From: JALYUS01 sp038231255
GTDB lineage: Bacteria > Chloroflexota > Chloroflexia > Thermomicrobiales > JALYUS01
Assembly: GCA_038231255.1 (NCBI GenBank)
Contig: JBBRLR010000003.1
Location: forward strand, 44,866 to 108,865
Direction of reading: 5' to 3'
Length of the DNA: 64,000 bases
Both the position numbers and the translations under genes were made by a program. The notes under the pieces were generated by a model that was given only the letters and a program-made list of their open reading frames with translations, did not search any database and was not told where the DNA came from. Of this stretch, positions 41,419 to 50,283 are shown piece by piece (the stretch's first letter is position 1; the number at the start of each line of letters is the position of its first letter).

Positions 41419-42524
41419 GGAAGATACCGCCGCTCGTAGTGCGTCTCGCGCGGGGCGCGGGCGGCAATCCCCGGCAAGGGCGGGAAGGGGGCATGCGGCT
41501 CGGTCTGGTACCAGTAGGCGGTGCTGGCGATGTCGTCCCCCCGGTCGTTGGCGTGGCCGTGCTCGATGGTCACGCGGATACGCGTATCGAACAGCACCGG
41601 GTCCTCGATGTGGTAGCGGTAGACGGTGATCTTGCCGCCCCAGTTCGCCGCGCCGGGTAGCAGGATGCCGTGATACGGCGCGACATAGAACTCCGACGGG
41701 CACCATGCGCAGCCGTAGTAATCCTCCGTGCCGGTGCCGGTGAGGGTCGGCAATTCGTCGCCGTCAATGAAGATCATGTCGTCGCCCTCGCCATACCACG
41801 ACCAGTCCGGCGCCAGCCCGGCCCCCTCTTGCGTCGGGTCAAAGACGTGGGCATTATCGTAGTCGAGGTGGCAGCCGACGAAGTGCCCCTTGCCCGTTGC
41901 TTCCATGATGAGGTAATTTCCCGCGCCGGTGAGGTTCTTGCCGTCAGACGCCGGGTCTCCACTTGTGGGTGGATGCGGCTCGGCCTGCGCCGGATTTTCG
42001 CGGTTCCAGCATGCGTGGAAGCGGCCCAGGCCATCCTCCAGAGCGGCATATTCCTCGTAGTCCACATAGAAATAAAAGGAGCGGCAGGCGACCGGGCCGT
42101 CATTCGTGATCGTGATTCGCGCGCCGTCGGCGAAGGGCATCGGGAAGTAGCAATTGAGGCCCTTGCCGTCCTGCGGACTCATCGCGAGCATCGGCGTGGC
42201 GAAATTGCGCGTCATCGCGTGGCCCATGCCGAAAAAGTCGCCGACCGGCACGTCCACCGATGGCGTTGCCTCACTATCCCAGTACATCCGCAGGGCGAGA
42301 TTGCGCAAATGCAGCGGATCGTCCGAGGCGATGGTGAACCAGAGGTGCGTGATGCTGCCTGCGCCCACGATGTCGGCGAGCGTCGCTGTCTCGCCCGGCG
42401 CGATAGCGATGAAGTCCCGGTTGCCGCCCGTCCGATCCCACGATGAGGCTCGCCGCCGCTTCGCATCGCGTAGCCGCGCCAACCCTCGCAACGACGCCCC
42501 GCCGAATGTTGGTAGCCCGCTCAT
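41415..42524 (-). CDS. DUF2961 (GH172-family) glycoside hydrolase-like protein
   Basis: 369 residues from the ATG at 42524 with GGAAGGGAG upstream. Hallmarks: S-S-W-D-R-T-G-G-N-R-D-F near the N-terminus, I-T-H-L-W-F-T-I, D-V-P-V-G-D-F-F-G, L-N-C-Y-F-P-M-P-F, and G-T-G-T-E-D-Y-Y (catalytic-loop Glu). GH172 includes difructose dianhydride hydrolases and D-arabinofuranosidases and assembles as trimers. No signal peptide, so probably cytoplasmic. With the GH51 gene it suggests use of furanose-containing glycans. Confidence 0.82.
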   Translation of the reverse strand: MSGLPTFGGASLRGLARLRDAKRRRASSWDRTGGNRDFIAIAPGETATLADIVGAGSITHLWFTIASDDPLHLRNLALRMYWDSEATPSVDVPVGDFFGMGHAMTRNFATPMLAMSPQDGKGLNCYFPMPFADGARITITNDGPVACRSFYFYVDYEEYAALEDGLGRFHACWNRENPAQAEPHPPTSGDPASDGKNLTGAGNYLIMEATGKGHFVGCHLDYDNAHVFDPTQEGAGLAPDWSWYGEGDDMIFIDGDELPTLTGTGTEDYYGCAWCPSEFYVAPYHGILLPGAANWGGKITVYRYHIEDPVLFDTRIRVTIEHGHANDRGDDIASTAYWYQTEPHAPFPPLPGIAARAPRETHYERRYLP

Positions 42525-42582
42525 CCCGCGCTCCCTTCCGTCTGCCACGAGTCTGCTTGTTCGGTGGATACTGTACCGCAGA

Positions 42583-42637
42583 ACCTAACCCCCGGCCCCT
42601 TCCCACGCCGAGGAACGGAAGGGGCCGGGGGTTAGGT
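42583..42637. repeat. CCTAACCCCC hairpin, simplest copy
   Basis: A 21-bp perfect stem (42583-42603 with 42617-42637, left arm starting ACCTAACCCCCGGCC) and a 13-nt loop, between divergent genes. This is the single-hairpin form of the repeat found in two-hairpin form at 57034, 59322, 61178 and 61978. Confidence 0.75.
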
Positions 42638-42710
42638 CGTTCTTCCCCTCATCTGTTATCCTCCATAGCGGTGCATGGGCAAATGGTTTTTTGAACAAGG
42701 GACACAATCA

Positions 42711-44231
42711 ATGCGACGAACGACACGTTTCCGTGGCTCAGTGATGCTCCTTTTTAGCTTCGTGCTTTCCCTGCTGGGTGTAGGGACACAAGGATTTGTG
42801 GCGACAGCGGCGGACAGCGGCGCCGCGCCGCGCTTCGAACCGTCCGCCTGCGTGTGGAAACTGCCGGACGGGCAGATCGAGGGGCAGACGGTGAAGTGCG
42901 GGTTTGCGGTCGTGCCGGAGCAGCACCGCAACCCGACCGGGCCGACGATCAAACTGCCCGTCGCGGTTTTCAAGAGCGCCTCCGCCAATCCCGCGCCGGA
43001 TCCGCTCGTCTATATTGAGGGCGGGCCGGGCGGTGCTGTGGGCGACACGCTCACCTACCTCCTGTCCGGCGATTTGCCGGTCTTGACGGCTAACCGCGAC
43101 CTGATCGTCTACGATCAGCGCGGCGTCGGCTTCGCGCAGCCGAATCTCGGGTGCCCGGAAGTGACGGCGAGCGACCTCGCGGACGCGCAGGCGCAACTCA
43201 GCCCGGATAACAAGGCGAGCCACGACATCGCCGCGATTGCTGTCTGCCGGGACCGGCTGACGAATCAGGGGATCAACCTCGGCGCGTACACGAGTGCGGA
43301 GGGCGCGGCGGACCTTAACGATATCCGCGCCGTGCTCGGCTACGCGAAACTCGACTTGCTCGGCGTCTCGTACGGCACGCGCGTCGCCTTGACGATGATG
43401 CGCGATTTCCCGGACGCGGTGCGCGGCGCGGTGCTCGACTCGTCCGTCCCGCTCCAGGCGAACCTCGTCGAAGATGACGGGGCGAACTTCGACCGCTCAT
43501 TCAGGCTCTTCTTCGCGGCGTGCGCGGCGGACGCGACCTGCAACGCGAAAAATCCGACCTTGCAGGCGGACTACGCCGCGACTGTCGCGCAACTCAATAC
43601 GCAGCCGATCACGACGCCGGTGAAGGACGACAAGAGCGGCATGATCGTCCCGGTCGTCGTGGACGGCTATAGTTTCACCTCAGTCGTCGCGCAGATGTTC
43701 TACGACAAGACCGCGACGACTCTCATCCCGCGACTGATCGCGCAGGTGCGGCGCGGCGATACGACGATCCTCAACCTGCTCATCGAGGCGTTGGGGATCA
43801 CCGGGCCGGATATCAATGTCGGCACGTATTATTCCATCCTTTGCTCCGAAGAAGTGCCGTTCAACAGTCGGGAGCACGCCACCGCGCTCGCCAGGACGCT
43901 GCCGCCGGAGTTGCAGGCAATCTTCCTCGCCAATGTCCGCCAGTATTTCGATGCTTGCGCCCAGTGGCCCGTGTCGCCCGTCAATCCGGTCGAAACGCAG
44001 CCCGTGGCGAGCAGTGTGCCCGCGCTCGTCCTTTCCAGCGACAACGACCCAGCCACGCCGCCCGATTACGGCAAGCAGGTCGCCGGAACGCTGACCAAGG
44101 GGTATCTCGTTACCTTTCCCGGTATCGGCCACTCGATCCTCGGCAACGGCGGCGACTGCGGCCTGAAGGTGATGACGACCTTTATCAACGACCCGACGAC
44201 GCAGCCGGCGACGGACTGCGTCCCAAAGTAG
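42711..44231 (+). CDS. Secreted alpha/beta hydrolase (TAP-like, proline iminopeptidase relative)
   Basis: 506 residues from the second in-frame ATG (AAGGGA 10 nt upstream), which gives a clean signal peptide (M-R-R-T-T-R-F-R-G-S, hydrophobic core, A-T-A-A). I-E-G-G-P-G-G (oxyanion loop), Y-D-Q-R-G-V-G, and the nucleophile elbow G-V-S-Y-G-T-R are those of the SlpD/E-TAP class of tripeptidyl aminopeptidases; the C-terminal TAP domain has S-S-D-N-D-P-A-T-P-P (Asp) and I-G-H-S-I (His). An extracellular exopeptidase or esterase. Confidence 0.85.
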   Translation: MRRTTRFRGSVMLLFSFVLSLLGVGTQGFVATAADSGAAPRFEPSACVWKLPDGQIEGQTVKCGFAVVPEQHRNPTGPTIKLPVAVFKSASANPAPDPLVYIEGGPGGAVGDTLTYLLSGDLPVLTANRDLIVYDQRGVGFAQPNLGCPEVTASDLADAQAQLSPDNKASHDIAAIAVCRDRLTNQGINLGAYTSAEGAADLNDIRAVLGYAKLDLLGVSYGTRVALTMMRDFPDAVRGAVLDSSVPLQANLVEDDGANFDRSFRLFFAACAADATCNAKNPTLQADYAATVAQLNTQPITTPVKDDKSGMIVPVVVDGYSFTSVVAQMFYDKTATTLIPRLIAQVRRGDTTILNLLIEALGITGPDINVGTYYSILCSEEVPFNSREHATALARTLPPELQAIFLANVRQYFDACAQWPVSPVNPVETQPVASSVPALVLSSDNDPATPPDYGKQVAGTLTKGYLVTFPGIGHSILGNGGDCGLKVMTTFINDPTTQPATDCVPK

Positions 44232-44323
44232 GCGGGTAACGCGCCGCGCCGCTGTGGTACGATGGTGTCCGTACATCGTCGCGATCGTTCCCCGCAGCAT
44301 TGTGCATCCGAGAGGGGCAGACA

Positions 44324-45271
44324 ATGGTCGCTGCACTCCCACGCATCGTTTCCCTCCTGCCGAGTGCGACGGAGATCGTCTGCGCGCTCGGACTCGGCGA
44401 CGCGCTCGTCGGTGTTTCGCACGAGTGTGATTGGCCACCGTCTGTCCGCACGCTGCCGATTCTGACGAGCGCGGCGATCCCGACCGGGTTGCCGAGCGGC
44501 GAGACGGACCGGCTCGTGCGGGAGCGATTGGCGCGCGGTGAGGGGCTGTACGCGCTCGACGCCGCGTTGATGCGCGAACTGCGACCAACGCTGATCGTCA
44601 CGCAGGCGCTCTGCGAGGTCTGCTCCATCGCCCTGCCCGAGGTGCTGCGCGCCGCCCGCACCCTGCCGACCGCGCCGCCCGTCGTCTCGCTCGAACCCGG
44701 CTGCATTGCCGACATCTTCGCCGATATGGAGCGTGTCGCGGCGATTGCCGGGGCGCCGGAGCGTGCGGCAATGGTCGTCGGCGAACTCCAGGATCGGCTC
44801 GATGACGTGCATCATGCGACAGCGGGACGGGAGCGGCCACGGGTCGCACTCCTCGAATGGCTTGATCCGCCCTTTGTCGCAGGCCACTGGGGGCCGGAGA
44901 TGATCGCCATCGCGGGCGGCACGGACATGCTTGGCGTCGTCGGTGAAAAGAGCGCGCATATCCATTGGGAGCAACTGCGGGAAGCCGCGCCGGAGGTGAT
45001 CGTCGTCGCGCCGTGCGGCTACGATGAGGAACGCGCCCGTGCCGATCTCACCAACGCGCCGCTGCCGCCGTGGTGGGACGATCTGGCCGCCGTCCGCAAC
45101 GGGCGCGTCTTCGTGATGGACGGCAACGCCCACATTTCCCGCCCCGGCCCGCGCGTCGTGGACGGCACGGAACTGCTCGCCCGCCTGCTCCACCCGGACG
45201 CCTTCGCGGATGGCACGGCGACGCGCGAGCAGCATCGGGTGTTGGGCGCGACGGTGCGCAGTGGGAGATAG
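44324..45271 (+). CDS. Cobalamin-binding protein (BtuF-like) without signal peptide
   Basis: 315 residues; AGAGGGG 6 nt before the ATG. R-I-V-S-L-L-P-S-A-T-E-I-V-C-A-L-G, G-V-S-H-E-C-D-W-P and P-D-V-I-like later strands are the BtuF/FhuD-like periplasmic binding fold. It starts directly at the first strand, without an export signal. This leaderless class is common next to B12 genes in Gram-positive and Chloroflexota genomes; its place of action is unclear. The adenosyltransferase gene starts 4 nt after its stop. Confidence 0.82.
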   Translation: MVAALPRIVSLLPSATEIVCALGLGDALVGVSHECDWPPSVRTLPILTSAAIPTGLPSGETDRLVRERLARGEGLYALDAALMRELRPTLIVTQALCEVCSIALPEVLRAARTLPTAPPVVSLEPGCIADIFADMERVAAIAGAPERAAMVVGELQDRLDDVHHATAGRERPRVALLEWLDPPFVAGHWGPEMIAIAGGTDMLGVVGEKSAHIHWEQLREAAPEVIVVAPCGYDEERARADLTNAPLPPWWDDLAAVRNGRVFVMDGNAHISRPGPRVVDGTELLARLLHPDAFADGTATREQHRVLGATVRSGR

Positions 45272-45275
45272 GCAG

Positions 45276-45824
45276 ATGCAGAAAATCTACACCGGGCGCG
45301 GCGACGACGGCTATACGAGCCTGATTGGCGGCGTGCGAGTAGCGAAGTACGACCCGCGACCGGAGGCGTACGGCACGCTCGATGAGGCGTCCGCCGCCCT
45401 CGGCCTCGCCCGTGCCACCGCGACGCTGCCCGAAGTGCGCGCGGCGATCCTCGAAATGCAGCGCGCCCTGTATCGCCTGATGGCCGAACTGGCGACCGTC
45501 GAGGGTAAGACGAGCGCCTATGAGATGACCGAAGTGGATGTCGCGCGCGTCGAGGAACTGACGAATACCTTCACCGCGCGGGTACCCGTGCAGCGCGAGT
45601 TCGTCATTCCGGGCGATACCGTGGCGGGAGCCGCCCTCGATGTCGCGCGGACTGTTGTGCGGCGGGGCGAGCGGCTAGTGACCCGCCTCGTCCACGAGGG
45701 GCACAACGCGAACCCGCACGTCCTCGGTTTCCTCAATCGCCTGTCGTCTCTCCTTTTCATTCTTGGCCGCGCCGAAGACACCCGACAGACTGGCCACACT
45801 TCAACGGCGGCAAAGGAGGAATAG
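45276..45824 (+). CDS. pduO: ATP:cob(I)alamin adenosyltransferase, PduO type
   Basis: 182 residues; ATG 4 nt after the preceding stop. I-Y-T-G-R-G-D-D-G-Y-T-S-L at the N-terminus (ATP-binding loop), Y-G-T-L-D-E-A-S-A-A-L-G and V-A-R-T-V-V-R-R-G-E-R (Arg of the ATP site), F-L-N-R-L-S-S-L-L-F-I-L at the end: the five-helix PduO family. It makes adenosylcobalamin. Coupling with the BtuF-like gene indicates cobalamin salvage. Confidence 0.9.
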   Translation: MQKIYTGRGDDGYTSLIGGVRVAKYDPRPEAYGTLDEASAALGLARATATLPEVRAAILEMQRALYRLMAELATVEGKTSAYEMTEVDVARVEELTNTFTARVPVQREFVIPGDTVAGAALDVARTVVRRGERLVTRLVHEGHNANPHVLGFLNRLSSLLFILGRAEDTRQTGHTSTAAKEE

Positions 45825-45976
45825 GGAAGTTTGAGAATTCGGGGTTGGGCGTTCGATGGCCGACATGACAGCACATACGTTCGCAATTTTGCCCTACTTC
45901 TGCTAGACTGTTGAGCAATGCTGCGGCTATACACTCCTTGCGCACGCAGCACGTAGCACTTCGGAGGAGCAACGGC

Positions 45977-47059
45977 ATGGACGAAGAGCGAATCCTATCC
46001 AGTGATGAGATCGAAGAAGATCTCGATCTCGATGCGACCCTGCGACCTAAGCGGATCACCGAGTACATCGGGCAGGACAAGGTTAAGGCGAACCTGCAAA
46101 TCGCCATCGAGGCGGCACGAGCGCGCGGCGAGGCGCTCGACCATGTGCTGTTTTATGGCCCGCCGGGCCTCGGCAAGACGACGCTCGCCACCATCGTCGC
46201 CGCCGAACTCGGTGTCGCCATCCGCATCACCTCCGGCCCCGCCATCGAGCGGCCCGGCGACATCGTCTCCATCCTGACCAACCTGAAGCAGGGAGACGTC
46301 CTGTTCATTGACGAAATCCATCGCCTCGCCCGGCCCGTCGAGGAGGCGCTCTACACGGCGATGGAGGACTATGCGGTGGACGTGACGCTCGGCAAGGGGC
46401 CGTCCGCGCGGACGATGCGTCTCAACCTGCCGCCCTTCACGCTCGTCGGCGCGACGACCCGCCTCGCCCTGCTCACCGCCCCATTGCGCGACCGCTTCGG
46501 CGCAATCCACCGGCTGGAGTTCTACAACGAGACGGCGATGAACCGGATCATTCGGCGCTCCGCCAGAATCCTTGGCCTGAAGTTGGAGGCGAACGGCGGC
46601 GCGGAAATCGCTCGCCGCTCCCGCGGTACCCCTCGTATCGCGAACCGCTTACTCAAGCGTGTGCGCGACTACGCGCAGGTGCGCGCCGACGGGATCGCGA
46701 CGGCGGATGTCGTCCGCAGCGCCCTCGCCATGCTCGATATAGATGACCTCGGTCTGGACGATGCCGACCGCCGTATTCTCGCGACGATCGTCGAGAAGTT
46801 CGACGGTGGCCCGGTCGGTATCGAGACGATGGCGGCGGCGACGAGCGAGGAGTCGGACACGATCATGGATGTGTACGAGCCGTACCTGATCCAACTCGGC
46901 TTCTTGCAGCGTACGCCGCGCGGCCGTATCGCCACCCGCCGTGCCTACCAGCATCTCGGCATCCCGTACCCGGACCACCTCGCCCAGCAATCCGCCGCTG
47001 CGAACACCTGGCAATCCGCCCTCCCCGGCCTCACCGATGAGTCCGACGCCGAACGCTGA
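45977..47059 (+). CDS. ruvB: Holliday junction branch migration ATPase RuvB
   Basis: 360 residues; GGAGGAGC before the ATG. L-R-P-K-R-I-T-E-Y-I-G-Q opening, Walker A G-P-P-G-L-G-K-T-T-L, Walker B L-F-I-D-E-I-H-R-L, sensor 1 G-A-T-T-R, Arg finger region L-R-D-R-F-G and the C-terminal winged helix (L-G-F-L-Q-R-T-P-R-G-R). Complete. No ruvA or ruvC adjacent. Confidence 0.96.
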   Translation: MDEERILSSDEIEEDLDLDATLRPKRITEYIGQDKVKANLQIAIEAARARGEALDHVLFYGPPGLGKTTLATIVAAELGVAIRITSGPAIERPGDIVSILTNLKQGDVLFIDEIHRLARPVEEALYTAMEDYAVDVTLGKGPSARTMRLNLPPFTLVGATTRLALLTAPLRDRFGAIHRLEFYNETAMNRIIRRSARILGLKLEANGGAEIARRSRGTPRIANRLLKRVRDYAQVRADGIATADVVRSALAMLDIDDLGLDDADRRILATIVEKFDGGPVGIETMAAATSEESDTIMDVYEPYLIQLGFLQRTPRGRIATRRAYQHLGIPYPDHLAQQSAAANTWQSALPGLTDESDAER

Positions 47060-47169
47060 TCGGCGTCGGGGCCGACGTAGTACACTACGATGGTTATGAA
47101 TGCCGTGCGTCAACCGCCAACTGACATGGAGACGCCGAGAAGCGGATATGGGAAGAGGAAGAGCGCGCA

Positions 47170-47454
47170 ATGCGCGAATTCCTTGCGAGCCTGCCACCAC
47201 CGACGCCGATCGAGGAACTTGCCCGTATGCAGGACGTCCGCATTCCGCAGTGATTTGAAGACCTTATCCCCACATGGTCGGAAGGTGAATGGGACGGCGA
47301 CGAAGACTTCGATGTAAACCGCGCCCAAATGCGCGCGGGCGAAATCGAATTCATGAGAAGGAAACTCGCGGAGCATCCCTTGACAGGTTTGGACCCTGCC
47401 GATGATTATGAAATGTTCGAGCGCGAACAGTGGGAGCAGGAAGTCGCGGCATGA
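47170..47454 (+). pseudogene. Decayed small acidic-protein gene beside the toxin-antitoxin pair
   Basis: One frame reads M-R-E-F-L-A-S-L-P-P-P-T-P-I-E-E-L-A-R-M-Q-D-V-R-I-P-Q, TGA (47251-47253), then F-E-D-L-I-P-T-W-S-E-G-E-W-D and further to E-Q-W-E-Q-E-V-A-A and TGA. A Trp codon changed to TGA is a plausible cause. Upstream, protein-like sequence (A-E-K-R-I-W-E-E-E-E-R-A) lacks a start in this frame, suggesting a second lesion. It may be a former antitoxin-like gene. Lower G+C than surroundings. Confidence 0.45.
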
Positions 47455-47511
47455 GATCGGGAACATGGTGAACGGTAACGTGTCCCGCGAGTGCGGAAAT
47501 CGAGGCAATCT

Positions 47512-47790
47512 ATGTTCGACGCCAACACAGCAGCAAATCAGCCGATGGCACACTTACAGCATGATATGGAGCAGGATGATCCGTATAAAGGGCTGAGGTC
47601 GCCCATTCCGTTGGAAGAAGTCGCCCGCGCGCGAGGCGTGAAACCGATTAAAAGGGCGGATGACCTTTCCAAGTGGCCGGAAGATGATCGCGACGCATGG
47701 GAGGGGTTCGACGAATCTCTTGATGAACTTCGACATGGTAATCAGCCCCGGAGAGGATGGAAAGAAGAAACAAAGCCGGATGAACAATAG
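47512..47790 (+). CDS. Antitoxin-like protein of a VapBC-type pair
   Basis: 92 residues from ATG 47512. P-I-P-L-E-E-V-A-R-A-R-G-V-K-P-I and W-P-E-D-D-R-D-A-W-E-G-F-D-E-S-L-D-E-L-R resemble the C-terminal, toxin-wrapping part of small antitoxins found upstream of PIN toxins; an N-terminal DNA-binding fold is not obvious. Its TAG overlaps the GTG of the toxin gene by one base, the coupling usual for toxin-antitoxin operons. Confidence 0.7.
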   Translation: MFDANTAANQPMAHLQHDMEQDDPYKGLRSPIPLEEVARARGVKPIKRADDLSKWPEDDRDAWEGFDESLDELRHGNQPRRGWKEETKPDEQ

Positions 47791-48191
47791 TGTCATCTAT
47801 CGTCGTTGATACAAACATTCTTTCATACGAACTGAAGCGTGATACGCGTGCCGCCTTGCATGCACCACATTTGCACAATCGTACGCTTGCTATCTCATTT
47901 GTGACACTTGCCGAGTTGTCTCTCTGGGCGAGTAGGCGCAACTGGGGTAAGCGTCGGCTATCCGAGAGGGATACACTCCTGAGCGACTACTTCGTCATTT
48001 ATCCCAATGATGAAATCTGTTGCATTTGGGTGAAAATCACCCTTGCATGTGAGCGTAAAGGTCGCCAAATCCCTGAAAATGACGCACGGATCGCATCTTG
48101 TGCCGTTTATTATGATGCTCCGCTCATTACCCATAATTGGCGTGACTTCGTTAATGTTCCTGACCTTGATGTCATCACCGAGAATGTGTGA
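47790..48191 (+). CDS. vapC: PIN-domain toxin (VapC)
   Basis: 133 residues from a GTG overlapping the antitoxin stop. Acidic active-site residues: V-V-D-T-N (Asp7), A-E-L-S-L-W (Glu42), P-E-N-D-A-R-I-A (Asp98) and T-H-N-W-R-D-F (Asp119). Complete RNase site of VapC-type ribonucleases that cut tRNA or rRNA. Base composition is lower in G+C than that of the flanking housekeeping genes, which suggests transfer. Confidence 0.88.
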   Translation: MSSIVVDTNILSYELKRDTRAALHAPHLHNRTLAISFVTLAELSLWASRRNWGKRRLSERDTLLSDYFVIYPNDEICCIWVKITLACERKGRQIPENDARIASCAVYYDAPLITHNWRDFVNVPDLDVITENV

Positions 48192-48195
48192 GTTC

Positions 48196-49266
48196 GTGAC
48201 AGACGAACTTCGCACCAGCGACTTCTCCTACGATCTGCCGCCCGAACTGATCGCGCAGGAACCGCTGGCGGAGCGGGACGGCTCCCGACTGCTCCTACTG
48301 GATCGGTGGACGGGTGGGACGACGCACGATGTTTTCAGCAATCTCGGCGCGTATCTGCGGCCCGGCGATCTGCTTATCATGAACGACTCGCGCGTCCGGC
48401 CCGCGCGGGTCTGGGCGGTGAAGCCCTCGGGCGGGCGGCTGGAATTGCTGATCCTCCGACCCACGGCGGATGATACGTGGGAAACGCTCGTCAAGCCGGG
48501 TCGTCGCGCGCCCGTCGGCACAACCTTCACGCTGACCGACCGCACCGGGCAGATCGGCGAGCAGCCGGTGCGAGGCGAGGTGCTGGCGAAGGAGCCGGAC
48601 GGTGTGACGCGCATCCGCGTGGACGGACCCCTCGACCCCGCCCTCGCGCGGCTCGGCGAAATGCCGCTGCCGCCCTATATCCACCGTCGCCTGCCGGATG
48701 CGGACGCCGACCGTTACCAGACGACGTATGCGCAGGTGACTGGCTCCGCCGCCGCCCCAACCGCCGGGTTGCACTTCACGCCTGCGCTGCTCGAAGCACT
48801 GCGGGCGAATGGCGTGCGCACCGCGACGGTCACACTCCATGTCGGTCTCGACACCTTCCGCCCGGTCACGGAGGAGGACCCAACTGCCCACCCGATGCAT
48901 GCGGAATGGTACACCGCTACCGCCGTCGTCGCAGCCGCGATCATGGCGACGAAGCGCGCCGGGGGCCGCGTCGTCGCGGTCGGCACGACGAGCGTGCGTG
49001 TCCTGGAAAGCGTCGCGGCCCAACCTGGCGGCTGGGGAGCGGCGACCGAACGCGGCGCGGACGGGTGGACGCGCCTTTTCATCCGTCCCGGCTACACCTT
49101 TCGCGCCGTGGACGCGCTGATTACGAACTTCCACCTGCCGCGCTCCACCTTGCTCATGCTTGTCAGCGCCTTCGCGGGTCGCGAGCGCGTCCTCGCTGCC
49201 TACGCCGAGGCCGTGCGGGAGCGATACCGCTTCTTCTCTTTCGGCGATGCCTGCTTGATTCTTTGA
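48196..49266 (+). CDS. queA: S-adenosylmethionine:tRNA ribosyltransferase-isomerase
   Basis: 356 residues from GTG 48196; an in-frame ATG at 48184 overlapping vapC is the alternative, and neither has a strong ribosome-binding sequence. F-S-Y-D-L-P-P-E-L-I-A-Q-E-P-L, L-L-I-M-N-D-S-R-V-R-P-A-R, P-T-A-G-L-H-F-T, L-H-V-G-L-D-T-F-R-P-V and G-T-T-S-V-R define QueA. It acts in queuosine synthesis, adding the ribosyl-derived epoxycyclopentane to preQ1 in tRNA. The toxin-antitoxin pair is inserted directly upstream. Confidence 0.93.
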   Translation: MTDELRTSDFSYDLPPELIAQEPLAERDGSRLLLLDRWTGGTTHDVFSNLGAYLRPGDLLIMNDSRVRPARVWAVKPSGGRLELLILRPTADDTWETLVKPGRRAPVGTTFTLTDRTGQIGEQPVRGEVLAKEPDGVTRIRVDGPLDPALARLGEMPLPPYIHRRLPDADADRYQTTYAQVTGSAAAPTAGLHFTPALLEALRANGVRTATVTLHVGLDTFRPVTEEDPTAHPMHAEWYTATAVVAAAIMATKRAGGRVVAVGTTSVRVLESVAAQPGGWGAATERGADGWTRLFIRPGYTFRAVDALITNFHLPRSTLLMLVSAFAGRERVLAAYAEAVRERYRFFSFGDACLIL

Positions 49267-49354
49267 ACCACGAAGACACGAAGAGCGCGAAGGAAAGAAA
49301 GAGAATCCTTCATCTCTTTCCCATCTTCGCGCTCTTCGTGTCTTCGTGGTTCAA
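49263..49354. repeat. Intergenic inverted repeat, CACGAAGG family (best copy)
   Basis: Left arm TTGAACCACGAAGACACGAA and right arm TTCGTGTCTTCGTGGTTCAA, continuing inward with AGAGCGCGAAG and CTTCGCGCTCT: an almost perfect stem of over 30 bp. The TGA stops of both convergent genes (queA and the transglutaminase-like gene) lie in the arms. Confidence 0.8.
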
Positions 49355-50283
49355 GTCGTTTCTGGGAAATATTCCAGTGCCGTAACGTCGGCGCGTTTGT
49401 GGGCGGAGAGGGAACCGGCGTAGGGGGCGCGGAAGGTGCCGGAAGTGGGGGCGACCTCGCCGTAGTCGCGGCCAACGGCGACGGTGATGTATTTCAGGCC
49501 GGGGATGTTGCCGTTGGTCGGGTCGAAGGGGTGCGCAACGAGCCGCCCCGCGTCGGTCGGATCGGGCAGCAGGGCTTCGACCCAGGCATGCGTGCCGCCC
49601 TCGCCGAGCAGGTGGCCGGAGACGTACCGCGCGGGCAGGCCACAAAGGCGGCAAAGGACGAGCATGATGTGGGCGTAGTCCTGGCAGACGCCGTGGCCCG
49701 CCGCCAGCGCGCTCGCCGCCGGGGTGCGCACGCCCGTCACGCCGTGCGCGTAGGACATCGCGCGGTGTACCCAGAGATTGATCCGTTCCGCGAGCGCCAA
49801 GCCGTCGCCGTTTTCGCCCTGGAGTGTCGCCGCTACGGTGCGGAGCGCGTCATCGGGCATCGTCAGCGGCGTTGATTCGAGGAATGCACTGCGCAGGCCT
49901 GGTTCGCGCAGAATCACCGGATCGGCTGCGGCGTCGCGCTCGACGACGATCCACGCGGTGAATTCGATCTCCCGCTCGACATGCGCGACGAAGAGATTAA
50001 GGATGCGGTTGCCGAATTCGTCCTCGGCTGCCTCGACCGCGTACGAGGGCGCGGAGACTTCCAGTTTGTACGTCACGAGCCGTTGCCCGCCATATCGCCC
50101 CGGCGGGACGATCATCAACCGCTGGCGGAGGTCGTGGATCGCGCCCGGATAGGCGTAGTGCAGTCGCTGATGGATGAGATACGCCGTCTTGCGGACATTT
50201 GCCCATTCGACGCCGCGATGGTCAATGATATCGAGCGACCCGATCTGTGTATCAATCGTGTCGTGCGGCAATCGTACCCCCAT
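49351..50283 (-). CDS. Transglutaminase-like cysteine protease-fold protein, copy B
   Basis: 310 residues from ATG 50283 (weak ribosome-binding sequence; the start lies inside the end of the upstream gene, 32-nt overlap). An N-terminal bacterial transglutaminase-like beta domain (about 30-140, Y-P-G-A-I-H-D-L-R-Q-R) is followed by the core: G-V-C-Q-D-Y-A-H (nucleophile Cys), T-H-A-W-V-E (His) and F-D-P-T-N-G (Asp). Complete triad. Often co-occurs with alpha-E/circularly permuted ATP-grasp genes in peptide-ligase clusters; those are not here. Confidence 0.85.
   Translation of the reverse strand: MGVRLPHDTIDTQIGSLDIIDHRGVEWANVRKTAYLIHQRLHYAYPGAIHDLRQRLMIVPPGRYGGQRLVTYKLEVSAPSYAVEAAEDEFGNRILNLFVAHVEREIEFTAWIVVERDAAADPVILREPGLRSAFLESTPLTMPDDALRTVAATLQGENGDGLALAERINLWVHRAMSYAHGVTGVRTPAASALAAGHGVCQDYAHIMLVLCRLCGLPARYVSGHLLGEGGTHAWVEALLPDPTDAGRLVAHPFDPTNGNIPGLKYITVAVGRDYGEVAPTSGTFRAPYAGSLSAHKRADVTALEYFPETT

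Noticed and set aside
47251..47253. In-frame TGA in the small gene at 47170-47454 as a second selenocysteine codon
   Set aside because: No redox motif surrounds it, a Trp codon (TGG to TGA) fits the context, no convincing hairpin follows, and the 5' end looks damaged as well.
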